Shown: positions 17,510 to 26,787 of the stretch, piece after piece
Layout of the letters: the number at the start of each line of letters is the position of its first letter
Numbering within the stretch: the first letter of the stretch is position 1
Source of the DNA: Streptomyces sp. NBC_00654
GTDB lineage: Bacteria > Actinomycetota > Actinomycetes > Streptomycetales > Streptomycetaceae
Assembly (NCBI RefSeq): GCF_026341775.1
Contig: NZ_JAPEOB010000001.1
Span: forward strand, 558,001-622,000
DNA length: 64,000 nt
Direction of reading: 5' to 3'
Program-made: the position numbers and the translations under genes
The notes under the pieces: generated by a model
What the model was told of the DNA's origin: nothing
Seen by the model: the letters and a program-made list of their open reading frames with translations, nothing else
Database searches by the model: none

Positions 17510-18798
17510 GCGGGCCCGAGGGCAGGCAAGAGAATGACCGGACTGGAAACGGAATTGTGAACCACGGGCCGGAGAACACCCCGGGCAGCGCGCAGGACGA
17601 CAGCCGGGGCGGTGCCCGGGACAACACGCCGGAGACCGCCCGGGACGACGCTCCGGGGAGCGCCCAGGCGGACACACCGGGGAGCAGTGCCTCGCCGGAC
17701 GCGGACGGTGAGTCCGCGGACGCCGGCCTCCCGGGCACGCTGACCGACCTCTTCGCGGGCCGGGCGCCCGGCGGCGGTGGCGGTCACGGTGGCGCGGGCG
17801 GCGGCGAACTGGACGAGGTGGCGCTGCGCCGCATGCTGCGCGGAGCGGTGCACGACCTCGAACCCGCCGAGGGCACCCTGGACCATCTGCGCCGCGCGGT
17901 TCCCGCCCGGCGCACCAAGCGGCGGCAGGCCGTCGTCGGGGCGGCCGCGGCGGCCCTGCTCATCGGCACCGCCATCCCCGCCTTCGTCCACGTCGCGAAT
18001 TCGGACGGCTCCTCCGCCGCCCGGCCCGCCATCGCCGGACACGGCGAGCAGGCCCATGGCGGCAACGGCACCGAGACCGGTGCCGAGGCGGGCAACGACC
18101 TGCCCTCCGGGTCCTCCGAGCGGGAGAACGAGGGCGGCAAGGGCCTGCCCGACGCCTCCGGTTCGCCCTCGGCGAGCGGTGGCGAGGACGCCGAGGGTTC
18201 CGAGACCGGCGGCACCGCCGACGCACCCCGCTCCGAGGTCGCGGCCATGCCGGCCTGCGACCCCGGCCAGCTCGGCGTCGCCTCGGCCGGAACGGGCGCG
18301 GCGGGTGCCGACGGCACGGTGTACGGCAGCTTCAAGATCGCCAACGTGTCCGGCAAGGACTGCTCGGTGAGCAGCGACGGCACGGTGGGGTTCACCGCCA
18401 TGGGCGCGGCCGACGAGCACAAGATCGATGTCGTCCAGCACACGGCGGGGGACGCGGCGAGCGCTCTCCCCGACCCCTCGCAGGAGCCGGGAACGGTGCT
18501 GCTGAAGCCGTCCATGGCGTACGAGGTGCAGTTCGCCTGGGTGCCGACGGACACCTGTCCGACCACCGGTGCCAGCCCCAGCCCGACCCCGCCGGACGGC
18601 GCCGGGGGCTCGACCGGCGAGGTCCCCTCGGCCGAGGGGCCGGAGGCGCAGTTCGCGAGCGGCGAAGGGGGCAGCACGGCGGACGGCAGCGTGGCCGTGA
18701 CGCACACCCCGGAATCGGGCGCACCGACCGCCGAGACGAAGATCCAGAACGCCTGCGCGGGCACCATCTACCGGACGGGCGTGCTCACCGCGTCGTAG
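17506..18798 (+). CDS. Single-pass membrane protein, probable anti-sigma partner
   Basis: 430 residues. A long polar, low-complexity N-terminus (1-100) precedes a short helical segment LRRMLRGAVHDLEPAEGTLDHLRRAVPARR. One membrane span follows (~145-170, AVVGAAAAALLIGTAIPAFVHVA), then a Gly/Ser/Glu-rich extracytoplasmic linker and a C-terminal domain with cysteines (MPACDPGQLG, GKDCSV, DTCPTT, QNACAG) resembling DUF4232-like exported domains. The 4-nt overlap with the sigma gene and the inside-out topology suggest it restrains that sigma factor, but no zinc anti-sigma motif (HxxxCxxC) is present, so this is inference. Confidence 0.7.
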   Translation: MSGPEGRQENDRTGNGIVNHGPENTPGSAQDDSRGGARDNTPETARDDAPGSAQADTPGSSASPDADGESADAGLPGTLTDLFAGRAPGGGGGHGGAGGGELDEVALRRMLRGAVHDLEPAEGTLDHLRRAVPARRTKRRQAVVGAAAAALLIGTAIPAFVHVANSDGSSAARPAIAGHGEQAHGGNGTETGAEAGNDLPSGSSERENEGGKGLPDASGSPSASGGEDAEGSETGGTADAPRSEVAAMPACDPGQLGVASAGTGAAGADGTVYGSFKIANVSGKDCSVSSDGTVGFTAMGAADEHKIDVVQHTAGDAASALPDPSQEPGTVLLKPSMAYEVQFAWVPTDTCPTTGASPSPTPPDGAGGSTGEVPSAEGPEAQFASGEGGSTADGSVAVTHTPESGAPTAETKIQNACAGTIYRTGVLTAS

Positions 18799-18825
18799 GT
18801 GCGGGCCTGCCGGAGGTGCGGGGGC

Positions 18826-20379
18826 TCAGGGCGGTGGTGTTGGGGCGAGCCCCGCGCGGCAGGCCAGCTGAAGGGCGATGCGCTGTTCCGGGTCGGTGAG
18901 ATCGGCGCCGGTCAGCTCGGTGAACCTGCGGATCCGGGCGCCCACCGCGTTGCGGTGCAGATGGAGGACCTCGGCGGCGCGGGCCGGTGAGTTGTTGTGG
19001 TCCAGGTAGGCCTGGAGGGTGCGCAGGAGGGGTTCGGCGCGCTCGGGGCCCAGGGCCATGACGGGGGCCAGCAGCTCACCGACCGCCTCGCGTGCGGCCT
19101 CGGAGGCGTACCACTCCAGCAGCATCCGGTCCACGCCCGCGGCGTCGTGCGCGGCCACCGGTTCGCCCCCGGCCCGCGGCAGCGCGGCGCGCGCCTCACG
19201 GGCGGACGACCTGATCCCCAGGGGGCCGCGGTGCGGGACGCCCACGCCGCAGCGCAGGTCGGCGTCGGGGTGCAGACGGCGCAGACGCTCCACGGCCCGC
19301 CGGGTCGCGCCGAGCACCTGGCGGTGACCGTCCGGGCCGGGATCGGCGGGCAGGGTGCAGAGCAGGGTGAGGGCGTCGTCGACGACCGTGGCGTTCCACT
19401 GGACGCCGGGCGCGGGCGCGGATCCGGGCGGGGCGGCGGATACCGGCGGGGGCGGGGAGGCGTGCGCGGGCAGGGGCGCGGGCGCGGGCAGGGGCGCGGG
19501 CGCGGCCGGGGGCGCGGCGTACGGGAGGACGGTGCGCAGCAGGTTCAGAGCTTCCGGTGCGACGTTCTCCAGGACCCGGTAGCGCTCCGTGCCGTCGAGC
19601 GCCACGGGCACCAGGCGCAGCGCGATGTGCCAGGAATCCACCGGGAGGCCGAGCGCCCGCCCTCGGGCCGCCAGCGGTACCGCCCGGTCGCGGGGCGCGG
19701 TCAGCAGCTCGGCGAGGAGCTGCCCGCGCGAGCGTACGGGTACGTCGCCCGTGGCCCCGCCGGTGGCGGCGAGCGCCGCCAGCGCCAGCACGGCGCGGAC
19801 GGCCGTACCCGCGTGACCCGGCCGGGCGGCCGAGGCGAGCCGCACCTCGCCGTCCGCTCCCGCCGCTGCCGCGCCCTCCTCGTCCGGCCCCGGAGCCCGG
19901 CGCTCCACCGGTCGGCCCAGCACCTGTCCGGCCGTCGCGGCCACCCGGTCCGGATCGCCCGCCATCGGGGGGAGCCGGCGCGCGGCGGCCTCGATCCGGG
20001 CCAGCGCGTCGGACGGGTCGCCCGCGGCGGCACGGTGCACCGCGATGACGAGGGCGGCGAGATCGCCCTCGGCGTGCAGCACGGCCACCCCGCCCCGCTC
20101 GGCGAGGACCCGCACGGTGGTGGAGAGCGGGGCGTCGTCCGGCCCGGTCAGGACGAGCGCCGCCGCTCCGGCCGCCGCCGCGTCCCGTACCGCCACGTCC
20201 AGGAGCAGGCCCGGCACGGGGGCGAGGAGGACGGCGACCGTACCCGGCGGGACCTCCACGATCCGGTCCCGGGCCGGTACGAGGCGGACCCCGGCCACCG
20301 CGACGGCGTCCAGCGGCCCGGCCAGGGGGCGGACCGATTCGAGGCCGGGCGCGGTGAGCAGGTCGGCGAGGTTCGGCAC
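18826..20379 (-). CDS. PucR family transcriptional regulator
   Basis: About 517 residues. The N-terminus VPNLADLLTAPGLESVRPLAGP matches the PucR/purine-catabolism N-domain. The C-terminal ~60 residues (TLQAYLDHNNSPARAAEVLHLHRNAVGARIRRF, split as residues ~455-490) are the PucR helix-turn-helix. Between them, ~285-330 is an Ala/Pro linker built from GC-rich short repeats. PucR proteins activate purine, allantoin or amide catabolism, which suits the divergent DUF917/hydantoinase/permease genes. A GTG at 20379 gives the family N-terminus but its GGAG is only 1-2 nt away; an in-frame start at 20415 is possible. Confidence 0.85.
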   Translation of the reverse strand: MPNLADLLTAPGLESVRPLAGPLDAVAVAGVRLVPARDRIVEVPPGTVAVLLAPVPGLLLDVAVRDAAAAGAAALVLTGPDDAPLSTTVRVLAERGGVAVLHAEGDLAALVIAVHRAAAGDPSDALARIEAAARRLPPMAGDPDRVAATAGQVLGRPVERRAPGPDEEGAAAAGADGEVRLASAARPGHAGTAVRAVLALAALAATGGATGDVPVRSRGQLLAELLTAPRDRAVPLAARGRALGLPVDSWHIALRLVPVALDGTERYRVLENVAPEALNLLRTVLPYAAPPAAPAPLPAPAPLPAHASPPPPVSAAPPGSAPAPGVQWNATVVDDALTLLCTLPADPGPDGHRQVLGATRRAVERLRRLHPDADLRCGVGVPHRGPLGIRSSAREARAALPRAGGEPVAAHDAAGVDRMLLEWYASEAAREAVGELLAPVMALGPERAEPLLRTLQAYLDHNNSPARAAEVLHLHRNAVGARIRRFTELTGADLTDPEQRIALQLACRAGLAPTPPP

Positions 20380-20468
20380 TCCTGAAGTGTGCTGGAGGCA
20401 CAGCGGGCACGGCAACCGTGGGCGCGTGGCCCATGGGATGCGCCCGGAGCCTTCGTACGCTGAGAGGT

Positions 20469-21902
20469 ATGCACATCGACGCCGGAGCGCTCGCCGACTT
20501 CGCGCGGGGCTGTGCCGTCCTCGGCTCGGGAGGCGGCGGCCCCGTCGCCCCCGCCCGTGCTGTCGCCGCGCAGGCGATCGAGGAGTGCGGGCCCGTGCCG
20601 GTGATCGCCCCGGACCGGCTCCCCGGGGACGCCCTGATCATGCCGGTCAGCGAGATCGGCTCACCCGTCGTCGCCGGCGAACGGATCGGCAGCCGCGCCG
20701 AACCCGCGCGGCTGCGCGCCAGGGTCGAGGAGCAGCACGGACGGCCCGTCGAGGCCGTCATGAGCGGGGAGATCGGCGGCCTGAACGGCTGCCTCGCGCT
20801 GGCCTGGGCGGCCCGGCTGGGCCTTCCGCTGCTGGACGCCGACTCCATGGGCCGGGCGTTCCCCCGGATGGACCAGAACGTCCTCGAACTCGCCGGGATG
20901 AGCCCCGGCCCCGCCGTGCTCGCGGACGAATGGGGCCGCACGGTGATCCTCGACCACATCGACGGTGCCCATCTCGAACTCCTGGGCCGCGCCACGGTGG
21001 ACGCCTTCGGAGGCCGGGTGGTCTCCAGCGACTACCCGCTCACGGCGGCACAGGCCGCGGCACACGCGGTCGCCGGCTCGGTCACCCGGGCCCTGCGCCT
21101 CGGACGCCGGACCGCGCGGACGCGGGGCCACGGCGACTCCGGCACCGGTATTGGTATCGGTATCGGTATCGGTATCAGTACCGGCACCAGTATCAGTACC
21201 GGCACCGGCGTCGGCGGCACCGGCCGTGAGTCAGGCCTGAGCGGCGACCTCGGCCCTGCCCACGACCTCGGCCCTGCCTACGACTCCGGCTCTGCCTACG
21301 ACCTCGGCCCCGGGTTCACCGGCAAGGTGTCCTCCGTCCGGCGTTCCCCACAGGGCGACGGCGGCGAGGCGACGGGCGTGCTGCTCGAAGGCATGGGGCC
21401 CGACGCGGGTCGGCTCGTCCTGGTCGAGGGACGCAGCGAGTTCGTCGCGGCGGTGGAGGACGGCAGGCCGCTCGCGCTGGTGCCCGATGTGATCTGCCTG
21501 CTCGATCTGCGGACCGGTGAGACGGTCCAGGTCGAGTCGGTACGCTACGGGCTCCGCGTCCAACTCCTCACCCTGCGCTCCGATCCCGCCTGGTACACCC
21601 CACAGGGCCTCACCCTGGCCGGTCCCGCCGTCTTCGGCCTGGCGGGCCTGGACCGTGACGGGGACCGGACCGGCACCGCCTCCGGGGGCTCACGTGATCG
21701 TCGGCGTGGATGTCGGCCCCACCAGCACCGATGCCGTCCTGCTCGACGAACGCGCGAGGACGGGGGGTGTCGGCACGGGGGGTGTCGGCTCGGGCGGTGT
21801 CGGAGCGGGGAGTGTCGGCTCGGGCAATGTCGGCTCGGGTACGCGCAACGGCAGCGCAGGCAACCACAGCACGGGCGACGACAGCACGGGCGCCGGCCGT
21901 GA
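20469..21902 (+). CDS. DUF917 family protein (copy A), with repeat insertion and overlapping C-terminal extension
   Basis: Starts [24 protein letters not shown], matching the DUF917 N-terminus, and is paralogous to copy B at 26780. DUF917 proteins accompany hydantoinase/oxoprolinase subunits and are of unknown activity. TACGCT seven bases before the ATG suggests a leaderless start. Residues ~225-285 are a low-complexity insertion (Gly-Ile, then Asp-Leu-Gly-Pro-Ala repeats) absent from copy B. Family homology ends near nt 21690 (VFGLAGLDR). The frame then runs 70 codons of Arg/Gly/Cys-rich sequence inside the next gene, suggesting that an indel abolished the original stop. Confidence 0.8.
   Translation: MHIDAGALADFARGCAVLGSGGGGPVAPARAVAAQAIEECGPVPVIAPDRLPGDALIMPVSEIGSPVVAGERIGSRAEPARLRARVEEQHGRPVEAVMSGEIGGLNGCLALAWAARLGLPLLDADSMGRAFPRMDQNVLELAGMSPGPAVLADEWGRTVILDHIDGAHLELLGRATVDAFGGRVVSSDYPLTAAQAAAHAVAGSVTRALRLGRRTARTRGHGDSGTGIGIGIGIGISTGTSISTGTGVGGTGRESGLSGDLGPAHDLGPAYDSGSAYDLGPGFTGKVSSVRRSPQGDGGEATGVLLEGMGPDAGRLVLVEGRSEFVAAVEDGRPLALVPDVICLLDLRTGETVQVESVRYGLRVQLLTLRSDPAWYTPQGLTLAGPAVFGLAGLDRDGDRTGTASGGSRDRRRGCRPHQHRCRPARRTREDGGCRHGGCRLGRCRSGECRLGQCRLGYAQRQRRQPQHGRRQHGRRP
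21147..21316 (+). repeat. Two tandem coding repeats inside DUF917 copy A
   Basis: GGTATC-type hexamers (21147-21213) encode Gly-Ile/Gly-Thr alternation. About four 18-bp units (~21245-21316) encode Asp-Leu-Gly-Pro-Ala-Tyr-like repeats. Both are absent from the paralogue. Confidence 0.85.
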
Positions 21903-23277
21903 CCTCGTCGCCGTGGGCGTGGCCAAGGTGCCGTCCGTGCCCGACGACGCCGTGGCCTCGATCATCGCCGCGGTGTCCGCGCTGCCCGCCGGGCCGCGCG
22001 GGCGGGCGGTTCAGCTCGCCGTCGGGCTCAGGGCGGCCGCGCGTGCCGTGAACGAGCGGCGAGGGCTGGCCAAGGTGGGCGTGCTGCGCATCGGGGGAGC
22101 CGCGGCGGACTCGGTGCGTCCGCTCTTCGGCTGGCCGTCGGACCTGCGGGACGCCGTCTGCGCCGGGTACGCCAACGTGGACGGCGGCAGCGTCCTCGGC
22201 CCGCACGGTGGCATGCCCCTCGACCGGGAGGCGGTGGCCCGGTTCGGTGCCCGGCTCGCCGGTCGTGCCGAGGCGTTCGCGGTGTGCGGGATCTTCTCAC
22301 CGGCCGACGCCGGCCAGGAGCGGGAGGCCGCCGAGATCCTCCAGGCCGAGGCGGGCCCCTCCGTACCGGTCCTGCTCTCCGGCGAGGTCGGCACCCTCGG
22401 CCTCCTCGAAAGGGAGAACGCCACCGTCCTGTACGCCGCGCTGCGCGACCTCGTGGTCCGTATCGCCGACGAACTGACCGCCGCGCTGCCCCTGCTGGGA
22501 CTGGCCCCCGGCGCCTCGGTCCTGGTCACCCGGCACGACGGCACGCTGATGAGCCTGGACTATCTGCGCCGCTATCCGGGGCTGAGCCTGGGCAGCGGTC
22601 CTGCCTGCACCCTTCGCGGCGCCGGACTGCTGGCGGGGGTGAGCGAGGCGGTGGTCGCCGACATCGGCGGCAGGCGGGCGCGCGTCGGTGTGCTGACCGG
22701 CGGCTATCCGCGCGAGGCGGGCGCCGGGGAGCGCATCGGAGGGGTGCCGGTCAGCATCCGGATTCCCGATCTGCTGACCGTCGGCCTGCCACCGGCGGGC
22801 GCGCCGCGACAGGGCCTGCCCCCGGAGCCGGGGGCGGGGCCGGACCCCGGACCGCTTTCGCCGGCCCGTATCGCCGCACACCGTGAACTCGCCGAGGCGG
22901 TGGACCGGATGCAGCCCGCGGCGGGGCGCCTCCCCGTACTTCTGGTGGGCGGCGGCGCGAGTACGGTACCGGCCACCGCGCTGGCCGGGTTCGACGTCGT
23001 ACGCCCCGAACACGGTGGTGTGGCAGGCGCGTTCGGGGCAGCCGCCAGCCCGGTCGGCGGACACCACGAACGCGTCGTGCCACCCGGCCCCGGCTTCCCC
23101 GCCCGCCTCGCGGCGGCCCGCGACGAGGTACGGGAACTGGCGCGCGCCTCCGCCGTTCGGGCCGGGGCAGATCCCCGCCGGGTCCGTACCGCGCTGGAAC
23201 CGGACATCTCGGTCCCGTACCTCCCGGGTGCCACCCTGCTCCGGGCGAGGGCGGCGGGACCACCGCTACCGCTGTAA
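21694..23277 (+). CDS. Hydantoinase/oxoprolinase (HyuA)-like protein, degenerate copy A
   Basis: 527 residues, starting at a GTG ([16 protein letters not shown]) inside the 3' end of DUF917-A. It aligns along its length with copy B (25186). Where copy B has the ATP-phosphate motif DVGGTTSDVG, this copy reads [10 protein letters not shown], and the N-terminal GGTNTD is GPTSTD. The IGGGS-containing segment of copy B is replaced by a Pro/Gly-rich stretch. It also has a 15-bp repeat insertion near residues 22-50. These changes argue that ATP-dependent ring opening is lost and that the protein is a structural partner of copy B or is decaying. The frame is otherwise intact. Confidence 0.8.
   Translation: MIVGVDVGPTSTDAVLLDERARTGGVGTGGVGSGGVGAGSVGSGNVGSGTRNGSAGNHSTGDDSTGAGRDLVAVGVAKVPSVPDDAVASIIAAVSALPAGPRGRAVQLAVGLRAAARAVNERRGLAKVGVLRIGGAAADSVRPLFGWPSDLRDAVCAGYANVDGGSVLGPHGGMPLDREAVARFGARLAGRAEAFAVCGIFSPADAGQEREAAEILQAEAGPSVPVLLSGEVGTLGLLERENATVLYAALRDLVVRIADELTAALPLLGLAPGASVLVTRHDGTLMSLDYLRRYPGLSLGSGPACTLRGAGLLAGVSEAVVADIGGRRARVGVLTGGYPREAGAGERIGGVPVSIRIPDLLTVGLPPAGAPRQGLPPEPGAGPDPGPLSPARIAAHRELAEAVDRMQPAAGRLPVLLVGGGASTVPATALAGFDVVRPEHGGVAGAFGAAASPVGGHHERVVPPGPGFPARLAAARDEVRELARASAVRAGADPRRVRTALEPDISVPYLPGATLLRARAAGPPLPL
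21761..21840 (+). repeat. 15-bp coding repeat in HyuA copy A
   Basis: About five imperfect 15-bp units encode Gly-Gly-Val-Gly-Ser repeats just after the first nucleotide-binding strand. The same bases are read in a second frame as the C-terminal extension of DUF917-A. Confidence 0.8.
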
Positions 23278-23415
23278 CCGGGACCCGGACCACACAGCCC
23301 CCTTCGCTCACCGCCCCTCACCGCGCCTCGCCCCCACCTCCGCCCTCCCGTTCGGGCAGCCCGCCGCCGCGCTGCCTCTCCCCGCCGTGCCCGCTCACTC
23401 CTCAAGGACGTCCCC

Positions 23416-24948
23416 ATGACCCACTCGCAAGCCGCCACCCCGCCCGGCACACCAGGAGCGTCCGGCACACCAGCAGCGCCCGGCACACCGGGCGCTCCAG
23501 GCCTCCGTGAAGCAGCCGACGTTCCCGGCGGGACCGACGAGGACTACCCACTGGAGCGGGTCCCCAAGGCGGCCCGCTACTCGTGGTTCAACGTGGCTGT
23601 GCAGCGGTTCGGCCAGCTCTCCGACCTCACCCAGTTCCTGCTCGGCGCCACGCTCGGCGCCGGCCTCTCGTTCTGGGGTGCCTTCTGGGCGTTCACCCTG
23701 GGCTCGGTGATCCTGGAGATCGTCTGCATCTTCGTGGGCATCGCCGGAATGCGGGAGGGACTGTCGACGTCGATGCTGGTCCGCTGGACCGGATTCGGCC
23801 GTTACGGTTCCACGCTCATCGGTCTGGTCATCGCGGTCAGCCTGTTCGGCTGGTTCGGCGTGCAGACCGCTGTCTTCGCCGCCGGGCTGCACTCCCTGGT
23901 GCCCTCGGTCGCCCTCTGGGCCTGGTGCCTGATCTGCGGCCTGGCCGTCACCGCCCTCGTCCTGCGCGGATTCCGGGCCATGGGCTGGACGGCCTTCGTG
24001 ACCGTTCCGGCCTTCCTCGGCCTGGCCGGCTGGGCGATGAGCGTCGAGATATCCCGGCATTCCTTCGGGGACCTGATCTCCGCACAGCCGTTCGGCGCGG
24101 GTATCTCCATCGCCACAGGCGCCACGATCGTGGCGGGTTCGTACATCGTCGGCGCCGTCACCACCCCCGACATGACCCGCTTCAACCGCAACACCGGCGA
24201 CGTCGTCAAGCAGACCGTCATCGGCATCTCGCTCGGTGAATACGTCCTCGGTCTCGCGGGTGTGCTGCTCGCCTACGCGGTCAAGTCCTCCGACCTGATC
24301 GCGATCATCACCGCGTCCTCCGGAGTGGTGGGCGTGATCGTCCTGGTCTCCGCCACCGTGAAGATCAACAACTGGAACCTGTACTCGTCCACGTTGGGCC
24401 TGGTCAGCGCGGTGGAGTCGCTCTTCAAGATCCGCCTCGGCCGGGTGGGCACGACGGTCGTCATCGGGGTGCTCGGCTCGCTCGCCGCCGCCGCCGGAAT
24501 CCTGGAGAGGTTCACGGACTTCCTCACGATCCTCGGTGTCCTCACCCCGCCCGTCGCCGGGATCATGGTCGCCGAGTACTTCATCGTGAAGCGCTGGCGC
24601 CCGCAGCTCGATGCCTCGCGGGCCCTCGGCCGGCTCCCGGAGACCGAGCCGAGCTGGGTGCCGGCCACCATGGCCCTGTGGGCGGTCGCCTCCCTCGTCG
24701 GCTGGCTCGGCGACCACTACCAGGTCGGCGGCATCCCGGCCCTGAACTCCCTGTTGCTGGCGGGAGTCGGCTACGTCGTTCTCGGCAGGCTCGGGCTGGT
24801 GCGCGCCGCCCGCGAACTGCCCTTCACCCAGCCCGACCGGCCCGCCGCCGCAGTGGAGATCGAGGCCGAGGCGAGGGCAGAGGCCGAGGCGAAGGCGAAG
24901 GCGAGGGCAAGGGCGGCGACGGGCGCGGCGGCGCAGCCGACCCCCTGA
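23416..24948 (+). CDS. NCS1-family cytosine/purine permease
   Basis: 510 residues with about 12 membrane segments. The opening SWFNVAVQRFGQLSDLTQFLLGATLGAGLSFW, GFGRYGS, and GSYIVGAVTTPDMTRFNRNTGDV are typical of NCS1/CodB-type symporters for nucleobases, hydantoins or allantoin. Its place between two HyuA/DUF917 pairs and opposite a PucR regulator makes a cyclic amide or purine-derived substrate likely. A Gly/Pro/Thr-rich N-terminus (~1-38) and an Ala/Glu/Lys/Arg C-terminal tail (~480-505) are low-complexity additions. ATG at 23416 follows AAGGA. Confidence 0.92.
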   Translation: MTHSQAATPPGTPGASGTPAAPGTPGAPGLREAADVPGGTDEDYPLERVPKAARYSWFNVAVQRFGQLSDLTQFLLGATLGAGLSFWGAFWAFTLGSVILEIVCIFVGIAGMREGLSTSMLVRWTGFGRYGSTLIGLVIAVSLFGWFGVQTAVFAAGLHSLVPSVALWAWCLICGLAVTALVLRGFRAMGWTAFVTVPAFLGLAGWAMSVEISRHSFGDLISAQPFGAGISIATGATIVAGSYIVGAVTTPDMTRFNRNTGDVVKQTVIGISLGEYVLGLAGVLLAYAVKSSDLIAIITASSGVVGVIVLVSATVKINNWNLYSSTLGLVSAVESLFKIRLGRVGTTVVIGVLGSLAAAAGILERFTDFLTILGVLTPPVAGIMVAEYFIVKRWRPQLDASRALGRLPETEPSWVPATMALWAVASLVGWLGDHYQVGGIPALNSLLLAGVGYVVLGRLGLVRAARELPFTQPDRPAAAVEIEAEARAEAEAKAKARARAATGAAAQPTP

Positions 24949-25015
24949 GCCGCGTACGGCGCCTGAGCCCCGTACATCCCCTGAGCCCCGTACGAGCGGG
25001 CGGGGCTGTGCGACC

Positions 25016-25165
25016 GGAAACCACCCACACAGCCCCGGGACCCCCGGACAACCGGGAACCACCCACACAGACCTGAACCTCACCCCACCCCTCCCGTACG
25101 AGCCAACCCCCGTACGAGGCACCCCCGTACGAGCCAACTCCCTTACGAGCCACCCGCGTACGAAC
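25016..25165 (+). repeat. Intergenic short direct repeats before HyuA copy B
   Basis: ACCACCCACACAG occurs twice near 25020-25070. A CCGTACGAGCCAAC-like unit occurs about five times between ~25098 and 25160. The stretch separates the permease and HyuA-B genes (24949-25185) and has no other recognisable signal. Confidence 0.7.
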
Positions 25166-25185
25166 TCGAGAGACGGACACTCCCC

Positions 25186-26787
25186 ATGCGTATCGGTATC
25201 GACGTCGGAGGTACCAACACCGACGCCGCCCTCCTCAGGGACGACGGCCGGGTCATCGCCGCCGCCAAGTCCCCCACGACGTCCGACATCACCTCCGGTG
25301 TGACCGCGGCGATCCGTGCCCTGAATCCGCCCATCGAGGCCATCACCGCGGTGATGATCGGCACGACGCACTTCCTGAACGCGCTCATCGAGGGCGCCCG
25401 GCTGGCACCCGTCGCCGCGGTACGGCTCGGACTGCCCGCGACCGCCGCGCTGCCGCCGATGGTCGACTGGCCCGAGCGGCAGCGGCAGGCCGTGGGCGGT
25501 CACGGCTATCTGTGCCACGGCGGGCGCGAGTTCGACGGCCGGCCGCTCTCTCCCCTCGATCCCGAGGAACTGCGGCGGACCGCCGCCGACATCGCCGCGC
25601 GCGGCATCACCTCCGTGGCGATCTCGTCCGTCTTCTCGCCCGTCGCCGAGGAGGACGAGCGGCGGGCCGCACAGATACTCGCCGGCGAACTCGGCGACGG
25701 CGTGCACTTCTCGCTCAGCCACGAACTGGGCCGCATCGGGCTGCTGGCCCGCGAGAACGCGACGATCATCAACGCCGGGCTGCGCGACCTGGCCACCGTC
25801 ATCGTGGAGTCGTTCGGCAAGGCGCTCGCCGAGGTGTCCATCACCGCGCCGTTCTTCCTCTCGCAGAACGACGGCACCCTGATGGACGTCGACTTCGCCC
25901 GTACGTACCCGGTGGCCACCTTCGCCTCGGGGCCCACCAACTCGATGCGAGGCGCCGCCCATCTCTCCGGGCTCGGGGACTGCGCGGTCGTCGATGTCGG
26001 CGGCACGACGTCCGACGTCGGCATCCTCGTCGGCGGCTTTCCCCGGGAGGCGGCGGGTGAGAGCGAGGCAGCCGGAATCCGCACCAACTTCCGTATCCCC
26101 GACGTGCTCTCCCTCGGCATCGGCGGCGGGTCCCACGTATCGGAGGACGGCGAGACCGGGCCCCGATCGGTCGGCTACCGGCTCACCGAGGAGGCCCTGG
26201 TCTTCGGCGGTACGAGACTGACGGCCACGGACCTCGCGGTGGCCGCGGGCCGCGCCGAGGTGGGCGACGCCGCCCTGGTCGCGCACCTGGACCGGGACTT
26301 CGCCGAACGCGCCCTGGACCGGATCGCCCAGCGCCTCGCGGAGACCGTCGACCGGATGCGCACCTCCGCCGCCCCGCTGCCCGTGGTCGCGGTCGGCGGT
26401 GGCTCGATCCTGGTGCCCGGGGCCCTGCCCGGCTTCGACGATGTGCGCAGGCCCGGTCACTTCGACGTGGCCAACGCGGTCGGCGCCGCCATCGCCCAGG
26501 TGGGCGGCGAGGTCGACCGGGTCTTCCAGGTCCCCGAGGGCCGCCGGGACCAGGTACTCGCCCAGGCCCGCGAGGAGGCCGAGGGCCGGGCCCTGGACGC
26601 CGGGGCCCGGCAGGGCACCGTGCGCATCGTCGACCTGGAGGAGGTGCCGCTCGCCTATCTGCCCGGCGGCGCCACCCGGATCAGGGTCAAGGCGGTCGGC
26701 GATCTGGACCTGACCCGTATCACCGAGGCAGCACACACCGCCGTGAACGGCACGGCCCGCACCACCGGAGCAGCGGCACATGCGTGA
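25186..26787 (+). CDS. Hydantoinase/oxoprolinase N-terminal-type ATPase subunit (copy B)
   Basis: 533 residues with intact motifs: N-terminal RIGIDVGGTNTDAALL, a central IGTTHFLNAL, the second phosphate motif VVDVGGTTSDVGILVGG (near 265-281), LGIGGGSHV, and the late GGGSILVPGALPG. This is the ATP-binding HyuA/oxoprolinase fold, which phosphorylates a cyclic amide during ring opening. No HyuB partner is in the locus; the partner instead is DUF917, the gene starting 8 nt before its stop. That pairing is common but biochemically unresolved. PucR control is inferred from context. Confidence 0.9.
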   Translation: MRIGIDVGGTNTDAALLRDDGRVIAAAKSPTTSDITSGVTAAIRALNPPIEAITAVMIGTTHFLNALIEGARLAPVAAVRLGLPATAALPPMVDWPERQRQAVGGHGYLCHGGREFDGRPLSPLDPEELRRTAADIAARGITSVAISSVFSPVAEEDERRAAQILAGELGDGVHFSLSHELGRIGLLARENATIINAGLRDLATVIVESFGKALAEVSITAPFFLSQNDGTLMDVDFARTYPVATFASGPTNSMRGAAHLSGLGDCAVVDVGGTTSDVGILVGGFPREAAGESEAAGIRTNFRIPDVLSLGIGGGSHVSEDGETGPRSVGYRLTEEALVFGGTRLTATDLAVAAGRAEVGDAALVAHLDRDFAERALDRIAQRLAETVDRMRTSAAPLPVVAVGGGSILVPGALPGFDDVRRPGHFDVANAVGAAIAQVGGEVDRVFQVPEGRRDQVLAQAREEAEGRALDAGARQGTVRIVDLEEVPLAYLPGGATRIRVKAVGDLDLTRITEAAHTAVNGTARTTGAAAHA

